From Tenacibaculum sp. Bg11-29 (GTDB lineage Bacteria; Bacteroidota; Bacteroidia; Flavobacteriales; Flavobacteriaceae): a stretch of 64,000 nucleotides of DNA. The notes under the pieces are model-generated. The model saw only the letters and a list, made by a program, of their open reading frames with translations, made no database searches and was not told where the DNA came from. The stretch's first letter is position 1. Every line of letters begins with the position of its first letter. Where the stretch lies: assembly GCF_002836595.1 (NCBI RefSeq), contig NZ_PJBB01000003.1, positions 1,611,001 through 1,675,000 of the forward strand, in the 5' to 3' direction. The position numbers were made by a program, and so were the translations under genes. Of the stretch, positions 52,755 through 62,654 are shown in pieces.

Positions 52755-55523
52755 ATGAAAAACACATTATTGATAGTCTTTTTATTGACTACATGGATAA
52801 CCAATGCCCAAATAACACTAAAAGGAGTTGTTAAAGATAGTATTGGAGTTCCTTTAGAAATGGCAAATGCAATTGCTATTAATACCGTTACAAAAAAACT
52901 AGACTCTTATGGTTTTACAGATTCAAAAGGTAACTTTAAACTTAATCTTAAAAAAAATGCTACCTATAGTATTAAGATGAGTTACATCGGATTTAGAACT
53001 TCTGATGTTATTGTAAAAACAGGTGAAATCGATATCATAAAAAACATTAGTCTAAAAAAAGATGATAGCTTAGATGAGGTAAATATTACTTACAAGATGC
53101 CCGTAACTATAAAGGGAGATACGATTGTTTACAATGCTGATAGCTTTAAAAATGGTACTGAAAAAAAATTAGGAGATATATTAGAAAATCTTCCAGGAGT
53201 TGAAGTAAATGATGATGGTGAAATTGAAGTAGAAGGGAAAGCGGTAAAGAAGATTATGGTTGAAGGAAAAGATTTTTTTGATGGTGATACTAAAATAGCA
53301 ACCAAAAATATTCCTGCTGATGCAATTGATAAGATTCAGGTTTTAAAAAATCATAGTGAAGTTGGTCAAATGAGTAGTGTAACCGATAATGAAGACAACA
53401 TTGTAATTAATATCAAACTAAAAGAAGGAAAGAAAAATTTTTGGTTTGGTGAGGTAACTGCTGGTTTAGGAGTAGGAATGACAAACAATAGATATATTGT
53501 AACACCAAAATTATTTTATTACAATCCAAAATACAGTGTAAACATTATAACAGATATAAATGATATCGGTGAGGTATCTTTTACAAGGAGAGATTATTTT
53601 AAGTTTACGGGGGGGGTTAGAGGATTAAGTGAAAGTAATGGAACAAATTTTAATGTAGGTTCTAGTGATATTTCTTTTTTAACGATGAAGAATAATAGGG
53701 CAAAAGAAATTGAATCTAAATTTGGAGCGGCTAACTTTAGTTATTCACCTAAGAAAACATGGGATTTAAGTGGGTTTGCAATTTATTCAGGAAATGAAAC
53801 TGATATGGAAGAGGCTACAAATCGTGTATACTCGAATGCAGGGATAGATAAAAATAACTTACCTGCATATGATGTAAATAACCCTTCATCAGTAAAATAT
53901 ATTGATACAGAAAAAACTCAAAACACAACCAATCAGATTAGTGATTTGGGATTGTTTAAAATAAGTTTAAGTTACAAGCCAAACAGTAATAATCAGTTTG
54001 ATTATGATGTTTTTGCTAAAATTTCGAAACAAAAACAATTCCAAAATACATTATCGTCAAGAACGTACTTGAATGCGACAGATGAAATAGTGCCAATTAA
54101 TCAAATTTCAGAGCAGAGTCCGTTTTCTATCAATCAGAACTTGAAGTATTATTATACTTTAAATGAAAAAAATATTTTTGCTTTTGAAGCGCTGCACTTA
54201 TGGCAAGATGAAGATCCTTTTTACAATGCAGAATTAGAAAAATTGTCTTTTGCAAATTTAATAGGAGCAGATGTAAATGCAAGTCCGTATAACCTAGGGC
54301 AAAATAAAAGAATAAAAACCAATAAATTTGATGCTAAACTAGATTATTTTTATGTGATAAACCCTAAAAGTAATTTAAACATTACTCTAGGTACGACGCA
54401 AAGTAATCAACAATTTAATTCAGATATTTTTGAGATTTTAGGAGGTAATAAAAGTATAATAGCCCAACCTAGTACGATCAATAATGTAGATTTTACATTT
54501 AGAGATGTTTATGCGGGTTTACATTACAAGTTTATAACAGGAGTTTTTACTTTTAATCAAGGGTTTACTGTTCATAATTATGTATCTAAAAATACACAGT
54601 TAGGTTCTGAATTGAAAAATAGTTTCACAAAAATATTGCCTGATGCTTCAATTAAAATAAGTTTAAAAAAATCTGAAACCTTACGATTAACATATAGTAT
54701 GCAAACTAGTTTTACCGATGTAAATCAGTTAGCAGAAGGATATGTGTTTAACAATTATAATAGCTTGTATTCAGGAAATAGAGAGCTAGAAAATTCCTTA
54801 TATCACAATGTGAACTTAAACTATTTTAGTTTTAATATGTTTAATTACACCAATGTTTATGGAATAATAAATTATAGTAAACGTACTGATGTAATAAAAA
54901 GCAATACGCAATTTATCGATGTAAATAGTGTGAGAACATCTGTTAACTCAGCTTTTCCAGATGAAACGATTTCAGTAAGGGCAAATTTTCAAAAGAGTTT
55001 TAGAAAATTTAAAGTTCGTGTAGGTGCTAATGTTTCACTCTCTAAAGCGAATAGTTTGATTTCGAACCGCCAAACAAATGTAGTTTCTAATCGATTAACA
55101 AAAACATTTTCACAGTCATATACTTCAAAATTTAGCACGAACTTTAAAAAATCACCAAATTTTGATGTAGGTTATAATGTCTCAATTAATAATTCTGATA
55201 TTGGGGGAATTAAAAATACGTTTACAACTCACAGTCCTTATGCTAATTTAGATATTTTTCTTTTAAAGGAGTTTATATTTACTTCTAAATACACTTTTAA
55301 TAAAGTTGTTAATCAAGGGGAAACAATAGATGAATACGGATTTTTAAGAGCTGATTTAACGTATCAGAAAAAAGATAGTAAATGGGAATATAAATTAAGC
55401 GCAACCAATTTGTTAAATTCAAATGGATTGAATCAAAATAGTAGTAACGATATTTATGTAAGTAATTCAACTTATGCAATTCAGCCAAGAATAGCAATGT
55501 TTACAGTAAAGTATAACTTGTAG
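52755..55523 (+). CDS. TonB-dependent-receptor-like outer membrane protein with CarboxypepD_reg-like domain
   Basis: The 922-aa protein has a signal peptide (WITNAQ), a carboxypeptidase-regulatory-like domain (ITLKGVVKDSIGVPLEMANA, residues ~20-100), a plug-like region (GDILENLPGVEVNDDGEIEV and DAIDKIQVLKNHSEVG) and a long C-terminal beta barrel (OMP_b-brl_3 type) ending in FTVKYNL. No TonB box is apparent, so it may be an outer-membrane barrel without TonB use. It follows the GLPGLI genes, the usual arrangement, and probably works with them. Confidence 0.86.
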   Translation: MKNTLLIVFLLTTWITNAQITLKGVVKDSIGVPLEMANAIAINTVTKKLDSYGFTDSKGNFKLNLKKNATYSIKMSYIGFRTSDVIVKTGEIDIIKNISLKKDDSLDEVNITYKMPVTIKGDTIVYNADSFKNGTEKKLGDILENLPGVEVNDDGEIEVEGKAVKKIMVEGKDFFDGDTKIATKNIPADAIDKIQVLKNHSEVGQMSSVTDNEDNIVINIKLKEGKKNFWFGEVTAGLGVGMTNNRYIVTPKLFYYNPKYSVNIITDINDIGEVSFTRRDYFKFTGGVRGLSESNGTNFNVGSSDISFLTMKNNRAKEIESKFGAANFSYSPKKTWDLSGFAIYSGNETDMEEATNRVYSNAGIDKNNLPAYDVNNPSSVKYIDTEKTQNTTNQISDLGLFKISLSYKPNSNNQFDYDVFAKISKQKQFQNTLSSRTYLNATDEIVPINQISEQSPFSINQNLKYYYTLNEKNIFAFEALHLWQDEDPFYNAELEKLSFANLIGADVNASPYNLGQNKRIKTNKFDAKLDYFYVINPKSNLNITLGTTQSNQQFNSDIFEILGGNKSIIAQPSTINNVDFTFRDVYAGLHYKFITGVFTFNQGFTVHNYVSKNTQLGSELKNSFTKILPDASIKISLKKSETLRLTYSMQTSFTDVNQLAEGYVFNNYNSLYSGNRELENSLYHNVNLNYFSFNMFNYTNVYGIINYSKRTDVIKSNTQFIDVNSVRTSVNSAFPDETISVRANFQKSFRKFKVRVGANVSLSKANSLISNRQTNVVSNRLTKTFSQSYTSKFSTNFKKSPNFDVGYNVSINNSDIGGIKNTFTTHSPYANLDIFLLKEFIFTSKYTFNKVVNQGETIDEYGFLRADLTYQKKDSKWEYKLSATNLLNSNGLNQNSSNDIYVSNSTYAIQPRIAMFTVKYNL

Positions 55524-55545
55524 TTTTTGAATTATATTCACAAAA

Positions 55546-55575
55546 AAAAAGCGAGCTTAATAGCTCGCTTTTTTA
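55546..55575. terminator. Bidirectional terminator between the barrel and protease genes
   Basis: A 13-bp inverted repeat (arms 55546-55558 and 55563-55575, AAAAAAGCGAGCT and its complement, 4-nt loop) between convergent genes. Confidence 0.88.
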
Positions 55576-55589
55576 TGTGAATCATTTTT

Positions 55590-58500
55590 TTATTTAATGA
55601 TTATTTTTTTTGTTTTTATCTGCCCTCCATTTTCAATTTGAATAAAGTACATTCCTGAACTTACTTTTGTAAATTGAATTTCTTTATTAAATCTACTTGA
55701 AACTGTCGAGAAGGTTTGAGTATCTATTAGTCGACCGGTTAAATTAAATAATCGAATTGTAATTAAATCTTTAACTTTTACTTTAAACTGAACTGTTAGT
55801 TTTTCATTTAAAGGTAATGGTACTTTACCTATTTTTAAATCAGTAAATAAAGTAGTGTTTGTTGCAAAACTTTCTTCAACGTTTATTGTATAATCTTCAA
55901 CTTCTCCATTGAAATTAGATTTACATGATTGTGAAAATTCATTCAATTTTACAGAAATACGTAATATTGTTGAACCAAGTATAGCATCTTCCGGAATAGT
56001 TATAGCGCTAGTGTTTGATGTTAAATCATAAGTCTCGTTTGCATCAAATAAACAATTTTGATTCCAGTCAATCCAAGCATATGTTTTTACAGTATTGTCT
56101 CCGTCTGTATTAATAATTGTATTTAAATCATAGTTTTCTCCTCTTACTACACCTGTAGATATTGATCTAAAATCAGAATATCCAGTTGATTTTGTTGAAG
56201 TATTATCTATTTCTCCAAATTTTACATTAGTAAGACTTATTTGTGATTCTAAATTACCTGAAGATTTACAAATATTATCATTAACGTTAAAAAGAATATC
56301 AACTGATTTAGTAATAGAAGCTGAGGTTGCGGTAACTGACATTGTATAGTCACCTACAGTTGCATTATTTAAGTTTGAAAGAGTTAAATTAATAGAACCA
56401 CTTCCATTTGACGAAGTTGGGTCAAATACACTGGTGGTATTTGCAGGGGTTCCTGTAACTGAGAAACTAACATCTTCATTAAAATCATTAAAAGTTTTAT
56501 AATCTAAAGTGTAACTTAGTTCATTAACAGCTTTATTACAAATAGATAAATGACCTGTTGTATTTGTAAAAGTATAAGTAGGAGTAATAGTTATTGTATA
56601 ATCTTCAACTTCTCCATTGAAATTTAATTCACATGACTTTGGATCACCTATGCTAGTTAATTTAGATGATACTCTTAAGGTAGTTGTTCCTATAAATGCA
56701 GTTGTAGGTATTGTAATCTCTAAACCACTTTTACTTGTCGCTCCGTTTTTATTAATTGTTTCTCCTAAATCATATTGTTCCTCTGCGTCAAATAGACAGT
56801 TTTGATTCCAATCTATCCATGCAAAAGTTTTTACAGTTTTATTACCATCAGTATTAGCTGAAGTTTTTAAAGTATATTTATTTCCTTTTATAACTTCAGT
56901 CGTAATTGATTTGTAATCTGAGTAACCAGTAGTTTTAGTAGATGTATTATTTATTTCCCCAAAGTTAACAAGAGTAGTGCTAATTTGAGAATCAGTATTT
57001 CCTATAGATTTACAAAGATTGTCGTTTATATTAAAAAGGATATCTATGTTTTTAGTAATTGAAGCAGACGTTGCTGTTACTTTCATTGTGTAATCACCAA
57101 TAACACTATTATTTAGGTTACTAACAGTTAAATTGATAATTCCGCTTGTTGTTGTTGTAGAAGGGGTAAGTGTAAAAGTTGAATTAGTAGGTGTACCAGT
57201 AACCGTAAAAATCACATTCTCATTAAACCCTATTAAAGTTTTATAATCAATTGCGAAAATTTGTTTGTTAACAGCTTTATTACAAATCGATAAATCACCT
57301 GTTGTATTTGTAATAGTAAAATCAGGATTAGGTAATATCGAAAAGTTAGATGTATTTACATTGTAAAAAATATTATCAGCAGCTTCTACCATTATTCTTG
57401 CAGAAGAAGTAGCATTATTTGGTATTGTAATTTCTTCTGTTCCATCGTTAGGAGTATCCCCTTTAATTAAAATAGGAAAAGTTAAACCACCATCAGTTGA
57501 AAGTTTAATATTTACTTTAGTACAGTTAATAGGAGCGATATCAGTAGTTCCTTTATTCCATGTAATTGTCTGGGTAGATCCTGTTCCCCATGAAACATTT
57601 GAGTTAGGAACATTTACAATGAATGGCTCAGCATCAGTTACTGTAACTTCTATGTCGTCTCTTGCAGAACTACCTCCTCCAGAGTTATTATCTCTTACAG
57701 TAAGTGAAAAGTTAAGTTCTCTGGCAACTGAAGGAAGAACTTCCCATTCATTTGAACTATCATTTATAACATTAGGTAAAGTTGGGAAATATCTATTAGG
57801 AGACGAAGTTGAGGGTAATGATCTAAAGGCAGGGCCTTTAGTAGTTGTTGAAACAAGTGGCACAGGGGCACTCTCTGTGTCAATTTGTTCCCAATTATAC
57901 GTTAAGCTAGAAACATTTTGATCATCAGTAGCAGTTCCTTTTAAAACAAAAGGAGTAGACTTAGGAATGCTAAAATCTGTACCCGCATTTGCAGTTGGAG
58001 CAGCATTACCTGTGTCGGTTATTGTAGCACAGCCAGGATTTGACTGAATATGATTCCACATTTGAGCAATACTTATAGCATGAAAATAATCATCACTATT
58101 ATTTTGTACATTTTGAGGGGAACAAATACCCGCATATGCCATTATTGTTGTACCACTTCCTGGTTCTACAGATGTAGCACCTATGTTACCTCCACAATTA
58201 CCTGCTGTTCCATTAAAAGTATGACCAGCACCAAGTTGATGACCTATTTCATGCGCAACATAATCAATGTCAAAAGGGTCAGAAATAGGTTGTCCATTAC
58301 CAGTAATACCTTTTCCTTTTACTCCTGAAACACATAATCCTTGAGATGCTAGTCCACCTCCACCAGTACTAAAAGTATGACCAATATCGTAATTTGCATC
58401 GCCAATTATATTATCACATTTTTGTTGACTTTCTTCAATTAAAGCATAAGAATCATCATTAGTTAATCCATCAGTCGTAGCATCTAAAAATATTAACTTT

Positions 58501-59285
58501 TCATTATCACTTACAATAATCATTCTCATAGCTAAGTCTCTTTCGTAAATTCCGTTCACACGAGCCATAGTTGTGTTCATAGCAGATAAAATAGCTGCTT
58601 TTTTTTCAGCATCAGTTGCTGATTGATCAATATTTTGTCTATTTAAATGAAATTGAGAATATTCACCTGTACAAGCAATTGCAATTTTATAAGTTCTTAA
58701 TTTACCATCATTAGCATTTCTATTTAAAGAAGGAGTTGATATAATTTCTTTAACAGAATTTTCTATTTCACATCTAAAATCATTTTCATTTGATTTTAAA
58801 TGCTTTCTTTTATAAATAATATATTCTTTTCTATTCTTGGTAAAAGGGTCAATATATGTGGTGCCCTCATTTCCTGACAAGATAATTGCATGCAACCCAT
58901 CAATACCTATACTGATTTTTGCTACCGCAGTTGGATCATCAACTCCTTGAGCAGAATAGGTCTTAATCATTGGGAATTTAGCAGCTAAATCTGCAGCTAA
59001 ATATGAAGTTTCTTTTATCGTAAACCTTTTTAGTTTTCCATCTGAATTTGGTAAAGCAATTATGCTTTTACTATTTTTTGACTTTAAATTTAAGTGATTT
59101 TTAAAACTATTTAAGTTTAAGGAAGCCAAAACGTATTCTTGTGGTGTGTTTCCTCTGCTTAAAATTTTATTTTTTTGAGAATTAATATTTTTTCTACTTG
59201 TACTGTTCCAGTAGTTCTGAGAAAATGAATTACTTGAGAAAAGTGTAAGCATTAATAGTAATAAAAGAAAGGTTTTTTTAATCAT
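55590..59285 (-). CDS. Secreted reprolysin-type zinc metalloprotease with GEVED domains and type IX sorting signal
   Basis: The 1231-aa protein has a signal peptide (SNSFSQ), a propeptide, and a metzincin domain (residues ~195-420) with HEIGHQLGAGH at residues 345-355 and the Met-turn TIMAYAGI. An Ig/PKD-like region follows (NAAPTANAGTDFSIP), then two tandem modules each ending in a GEVED-type sequence (NFNGEVEDYTITI and NFNGEVEDYTINV), and a C-terminal type A sorting domain (VPLPLNEKLTVQFK to SGMYFIQIENGGQIKTKKII). It is exported by the type IX system and probably digests extracellular protein. Substrate unknown. Confidence 0.92.
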   Translation of the reverse strand: MIKKTFLLLLLMLTLFSSNSFSQNYWNSTSRKNINSQKNKILSRGNTPQEYVLASLNLNSFKNHLNLKSKNSKSIIALPNSDGKLKRFTIKETSYLAADLAAKFPMIKTYSAQGVDDPTAVAKISIGIDGLHAIILSGNEGTTYIDPFTKNRKEYIIYKRKHLKSNENDFRCEIENSVKEIISTPSLNRNANDGKLRTYKIAIACTGEYSQFHLNRQNIDQSATDAEKKAAILSAMNTTMARVNGIYERDLAMRMIIVSDNEKLIFLDATTDGLTNDDSYALIEESQQKCDNIIGDANYDIGHTFSTGGGGLASQGLCVSGVKGKGITGNGQPISDPFDIDYVAHEIGHQLGAGHTFNGTAGNCGGNIGATSVEPGSGTTIMAYAGICSPQNVQNNSDDYFHAISIAQMWNHIQSNPGCATITDTGNAAPTANAGTDFSIPKSTPFVLKGTATDDQNVSSLTYNWEQIDTESAPVPLVSTTTKGPAFRSLPSTSSPNRYFPTLPNVINDSSNEWEVLPSVARELNFSLTVRDNNSGGGSSARDDIEVTVTDAEPFIVNVPNSNVSWGTGSTQTITWNKGTTDIAPINCTKVNIKLSTDGGLTFPILIKGDTPNDGTEEITIPNNATSSARIMVEAADNIFYNVNTSNFSILPNPDFTITNTTGDLSICNKAVNKQIFAIDYKTLIGFNENVIFTVTGTPTNSTFTLTPSTTTTSGIINLTVSNLNNSVIGDYTMKVTATSASITKNIDILFNINDNLCKSIGNTDSQISTTLVNFGEINNTSTKTTGYSDYKSITTEVIKGNKYTLKTSANTDGNKTVKTFAWIDWNQNCLFDAEEQYDLGETINKNGATSKSGLEITIPTTAFIGTTTLRVSSKLTSIGDPKSCELNFNGEVEDYTITITPTYTFTNTTGHLSICNKAVNELSYTLDYKTFNDFNEDVSFSVTGTPANTTSVFDPTSSNGSGSINLTLSNLNNATVGDYTMSVTATSASITKSVDILFNVNDNICKSSGNLESQISLTNVKFGEIDNTSTKSTGYSDFRSISTGVVRGENYDLNTIINTDGDNTVKTYAWIDWNQNCLFDANETYDLTSNTSAITIPEDAILGSTILRISVKLNEFSQSCKSNFNGEVEDYTINVEESFATNTTLFTDLKIGKVPLPLNEKLTVQFKVKVKDLITIRLFNLTGRLIDTQTFSTVSSRFNKEIQFTKVSSGMYFIQIENGGQIKTKKIIIK

Positions 59286-59336
59286 AAGTGTCTAGTTAAT
59301 AGGTGTAAAATATAACAGTCTAAGGCTATTTTTCCC

Positions 59337-59344
59337 TACCTTTG
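59337..59344 (+). promoter_or_regulatory. -7 type promoter element for lipB
   Basis: TACCTTTG matches TAnnTTTG exactly, 25 nt before the lipB ATG. Confidence 0.45.
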
Positions 59345-59369
59345 GGGGATATTGTTAGAATGCAAATTT

Positions 59370-60074
59370 ATGAATAAAAAAATAACAGTCAGCGATTTAG
59401 GACAAAAAGATTATAAAGAAACGTGGGATTATCAAACTCAGTTATTAGATGAGGTAGTTTCTTTAAAGAGAGAAAAAAGAAATAGTAGTAAAGAAATTAT
59501 AACCCCTAATCATTTTTTATTTGTTGAACACCCGCATGTATATACATTAGGTAAATCAGGTGATATCAGTAATTTATTGTTGAATGAAGAGAAATTAAAA
59601 GAAAAGAATGCAACTTTTTATAAAATAAACAGAGGAGGAGATATTACATATCATGGACCTGGACAAATAGTTGGTTACCCTATTATAGATTTAGAAAATT
59701 TTTTTACTGATATACATAAGTATTTACGATTATTAGAAGAGTCAATTATATTAACAATTGCTGAGTATGGATTAAAAGGAGAGCGAAGCGATGGTGAAAC
59801 AGGTGTTTGGTTAAGTGTAGGAACTCCATTTGCTAGAAAAATATGTGCCATGGGAATTCGTGCTAGTAGATGGGTTACTATGCATGGTTTTGCTTTAAAT
59901 GTAAATGTAAACCTAGGTTATTTTGATAATATTATTCCTTGCGGAATTAGAGGTAAAGCTGTAACGTCAATGGAAGCAGAGCTGGGAAGAAAAATAAATG
60001 AAGAAGAAGTAAAAGAAAGAATATTAAAACACTTTAAAGAGCTATTTGAGGTAGACGAATTTATAAAAGCATAA
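59370..60074 (+). CDS. lipB: Octanoyltransferase
   Basis: LipB moves octanoyl from acyl carrier protein to lipoyl domains. The 234-aa protein shows INRGGDITYHGPGQIVGYPI, the lysine in FARKICAMGI (Lys157) and the cysteine in IIPCGIRGKAV (Cys191), the catalytic pair. An in-frame TTG 18 bp upstream is less likely than the ATG at 59370. A TAnnTTTG element lies just upstream. Confidence 0.96.
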   Translation: MNKKITVSDLGQKDYKETWDYQTQLLDEVVSLKREKRNSSKEIITPNHFLFVEHPHVYTLGKSGDISNLLLNEEKLKEKNATFYKINRGGDITYHGPGQIVGYPIIDLENFFTDIHKYLRLLEESIILTIAEYGLKGERSDGETGVWLSVGTPFARKICAMGIRASRWVTMHGFALNVNVNLGYFDNIIPCGIRGKAVTSMEAELGRKINEEEVKERILKHFKELFEVDEFIKA

Positions 60075-60077
60075 AAA

Positions 60078-60100
60078 AAGGGTTGACATTGTCAACCCTT
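60078..60100. terminator. Bidirectional terminator between lipB and the YceI gene
   Basis: A 10-bp inverted repeat (AAGGGTTGAC, 3-nt loop, complement) with A and T runs on the two sides, between convergent genes. Confidence 0.85.
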
Positions 60101-60121
60101 CTTTTATTTAAAGATTTAAGA

Positions 60122-60766
60122 TTATTTCTTAGCTTTAATATTAAATGAGATTTCCATTAAATCGTTAATGAATTTATCTTTTAAAGCAGCATCAATTTTC
60201 TTAGATTTATAAGTAACACCAAAATCAGTTCTGTCAATACTAAAAACATCACTTTTAAATGTAGCAACCCCTTCGTTTTCAGTTACTGTAGCAGGTATCG
60301 TAATACTTTTAGTTGTTCCTCTAAGAGTTAAATTTCCAGTTACGTGTAGTTTTCCTTCTTTTGTTTCAGAGCTAGCTATTTCAAATTTAGCAGTAGGGAA
60401 TTTTTCAACATCAAAAAAGTCTCCTGCTTTTAAATGGCCTTCTAAATCTTCCTTTCCTTTACCAGCTTCCATATCTGTGTTGGTAATCGATTTCATATCA
60501 ATTACAAATTCACCTGATTTAAGAACACCATTTTCAATGTCAAATAATCCATTTGCTATACTAACAACGCCGTTATGAGAACCTGTTGGTTTATTACCTT
60601 TCCAAGTAACTGTAGATTCAGTAATATTTGCTTTGTAAGAATTAATTACATTTTCTACTTTCTTAATATCTTTTACTTCTTCGTTAGCAGTTACTTTATT
60701 TTTTTCTGTTTTACAAGAAACAGCGGTAATTGCAATAAGAGCAATAGCTAAAATTGATTTTTTCAT
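60122..60766 (-). CDS. YceI family lipoprotein
   Basis: The 214-aa protein has a lipoprotein signal with Cys18 (ITAVSCKTE), then the YceI lipocalin-like barrel: STVTWKGNKPTGSHNGVVSI, EFVIDMKSITNTDM, the long loop with EGHLKAGDFFDVEKFPTAKF, and IDRTDFGVTYKSK. YceI barrels bind isoprenoid-like lipids. It is anchored to a membrane or the outer face of the periplasm. It has no close operon partner. Confidence 0.9.
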   Translation of the reverse strand: MKKSILAIALIAITAVSCKTEKNKVTANEEVKDIKKVENVINSYKANITESTVTWKGNKPTGSHNGVVSIANGLFDIENGVLKSGEFVIDMKSITNTDMEAGKGKEDLEGHLKAGDFFDVEKFPTAKFEIASSETKEGKLHVTGNLTLRGTTKSITIPATVTENEGVATFKSDVFSIDRTDFGVTYKSKKIDAALKDKFINDLMEISFNIKAKK

Positions 60767-60833
60767 TATGATTTGTTTTAAAGGTTGATTTTTATTTAGA
60801 ACAAATATATATAAAATATATTTTCCTTGGAAA

Positions 60834-61550
60834 TTATTCTCTTGTTAAAATTTTATTAATAACAAAAGAACTTGCTTGTAAGCCAAAAGCAGCAGGCATA
60901 TAGCTAATGGTCCCATAAAAAGACTTTTTAAAGTTGCTCCCGTCTGTGAGTTGTAAACTTTCTGGAATTTGAACTTCTTCTGAGTAAACAGCAGCAACTC
61001 CTTTATTAACGTTTAATTCTTTTAATCTTTTTTTAACAGCGCGAGCCATTCTACAGTTCTTAGTTTTACTAATGTCTTTTACAACAACTTTACTTGCATC
61101 TAATTTTCCGCCTGCACCCATCGCACTAATTAATTTTACTTTTTTTCTTCTAGCAGCAACAATTAAATTAATTTTAGGAGTAATACTATCAATACAATCT
61201 AACACATAATCATATTCTTTGCTAACTAATTCAAATGCCCTGTCAGGTGATAAAAACTCTTCTAGTACTTTCAAATCAATATTTGGATTTATATCTTTAA
61301 TTCTATCAGCAATTACGGACACTTTTGATTTACCTATTGTGCTATTCAGTGCAGGTAACTGACGATTTTTATTTGTTTCATCAAAAACATCACCATCAAC
61401 AATAGTCATTTTTCCAACACCAGCTCTTGCTATAAACTCTGCAGCAAAAGAACCAACACCACCTAAACCAACAATTAAAATGTTAGCTTTATGAAGTTTT
61501 TCAATACCTTCTTTTTTAACTAGTAATTCTGTTCTTTCTAACCAGCTCAT
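60834..61550 (-). CDS. tcdA: tRNA threonylcarbamoyladenosine dehydratase (ThiF family)
   Basis: The 238-aa protein has the E1-like nucleotide loop ILIVGLGGVGSFAAEFIARA and the ThiF-fold signatures TIVDGDVFDETNKNRQLPAL and DYVLDCIDSITPKI, ending SYMPAAFGLQASSFVINKI. TcdA cyclises the t6A modification to its hydantoin form on tRNAs for ANN codons. Its start overlaps the tatD stop (ATGA), so it is the last gene of the rsgA-dtd-tatD-tcdA operon. Confidence 0.93.
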   Translation of the reverse strand: MSWLERTELLVKKEGIEKLHKANILIVGLGGVGSFAAEFIARAGVGKMTIVDGDVFDETNKNRQLPALNSTIGKSKVSVIADRIKDINPNIDLKVLEEFLSPDRAFELVSKEYDYVLDCIDSITPKINLIVAARRKKVKLISAMGAGGKLDASKVVVKDISKTKNCRMARAVKKRLKELNVNKGVAAVYSEEVQIPESLQLTDGSNFKKSFYGTISYMPAAFGLQASSFVINKILTRE

Positions 61551-62191
61551 GTTATAAATATATTATTAAAATTTTGATGTATGTTTATTTTTAATTCGTT
61601 GATTGTAATATTTTTTAGGATACTCGCTTTTTGATAAATAGTAGCAATATCAATTAGAGAGTCATCAGTTTCCAAAAATATTTTATTTAAAGGAGTCTTA
61701 AAAAACACTTCTTGTAACTTAGTTGAGGTTATTAACGATTTTCCAAAGGATAAAAAGCATCCGTTTTTTATTAAATCTGAAGCAATTTGTTCATTTTTAT
61801 GGAAACCATGAATTATCCATTTTCGGATAGGTCTTAATTCTTTTTTTAAACGTAATATATCTTGAAATGATTTTACACAATGTACAATTAAAGGTTTCTT
61901 ATGTGCTTCAGATAGTTTAATGTGCTTTCTAAAAACTGCTAATTGAATAGCGTAATCTACATCTGACAATTTATCTAAACCACATTCTCCAATAGCATAA
62001 CATTCTTTTAATAATAGCTTTTCTTTTATAAAAAGAACTTCCTCATTAATTGTTTCTTCTTTTATGTACCACGGATGAATTCCTATAGAGAAAGGAAGGC
62101 TGAAATTAATTGAGGTAGGGTAGGAGTTTATAATAGATAAAACTGAATCACTATTCGTGTTATTATGAGTATGTATATCAATAAATTTCAT
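61547..62191 (-). CDS. TatD family hydrolase
   Basis: The 214-aa protein has the metal-binding start KFIDIHTHNN, then AIGECGLDKLSD, LIVHCVKSFQDI and IIHGFHKNEQIA, and a late LETDDSLIDI. It is a metal-dependent DNase-like hydrolase, a little shorter than usual TatD proteins (~260 aa). The ATG at 62191 is chosen because an earlier start overlaps dtd. It is coupled to tcdA by a 4-nt overlap. Confidence 0.85.
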   Translation of the reverse strand: MKFIDIHTHNNTNSDSVLSIINSYPTSINFSLPFSIGIHPWYIKEETINEEVLFIKEKLLLKECYAIGECGLDKLSDVDYAIQLAVFRKHIKLSEAHKKPLIVHCVKSFQDILRLKKELRPIRKWIIHGFHKNEQIASDLIKNGCFLSFGKSLITSTKLQEVFFKTPLNKIFLETDDSLIDIATIYQKASILKNITINELKINIHQNFNNIFIT

Positions 62192-62201
62192 AAATAAAGT
62201 T

Positions 62202-62654
62202 TTAAACCTTATTTTTAGTATCAATAATAATAGTTACAGGCCCATCGTTTATAAGCTCAACTTTCATATCTGCTCCAAACTCACCTGTTTGTACTTTTTT
62301 ACCTAAGTTTATTTCAAATTGATTAACAAATTGTTCATATAAAGGAATTGAAATATCAGGCTTTGCAGCCTTAATATAACTTGGTCTATTACCTTTTTTT
62401 GTTGAGGCTTGTAATGTAAATTGACTTACAATAATTACTTCTCCATCAGATTGAAGCAAAGAAGTACTCATTACTCCGTTTTCATCATTAAATATACGAA
62501 GATTTGTTATTTTTTTTGATAACCAATTAATATCTTCTAGCGTATCTTCATTTACAATTCCAAGAAGAATTAATAGTCCGCTTTTAATGTTAGCAACTTT
62601 TTCGTTATTAATAGTTACACTTGCCTTAGATACTCTTTGAATAACAGCTTTCAT
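62202..62654 (-). CDS. dtd: D-aminoacyl-tRNA deacylase
   Basis: Dtd hydrolyses D-aminoacyl-tRNA. The 150-aa protein begins MKAVIQRVSKASVTINNEKV and has VIIVSQFTLQAS and the C-terminal ELINDGPVTIIID, the two loops (SQFTL and GPVT) that form the active site. Its ATG directly abuts the rsgA stop. Full length for the family. Confidence 0.96.
   Translation of the reverse strand: MKAVIQRVSKASVTINNEKVANIKSGLLILLGIVNEDTLEDINWLSKKITNLRIFNDENGVMSTSLLQSDGEVIIVSQFTLQASTKKGNRPSYIKAAKPDISIPLYEQFVNQFEINLGKKVQTGEFGADMKVELINDGPVTIIIDTKNKV

Noticed and set aside
55590..59285. Several plus-strand open frames within the metalloprotease gene
   Set aside because: They have low-complexity composition, no family features and lie wholly inside a well-supported gene.
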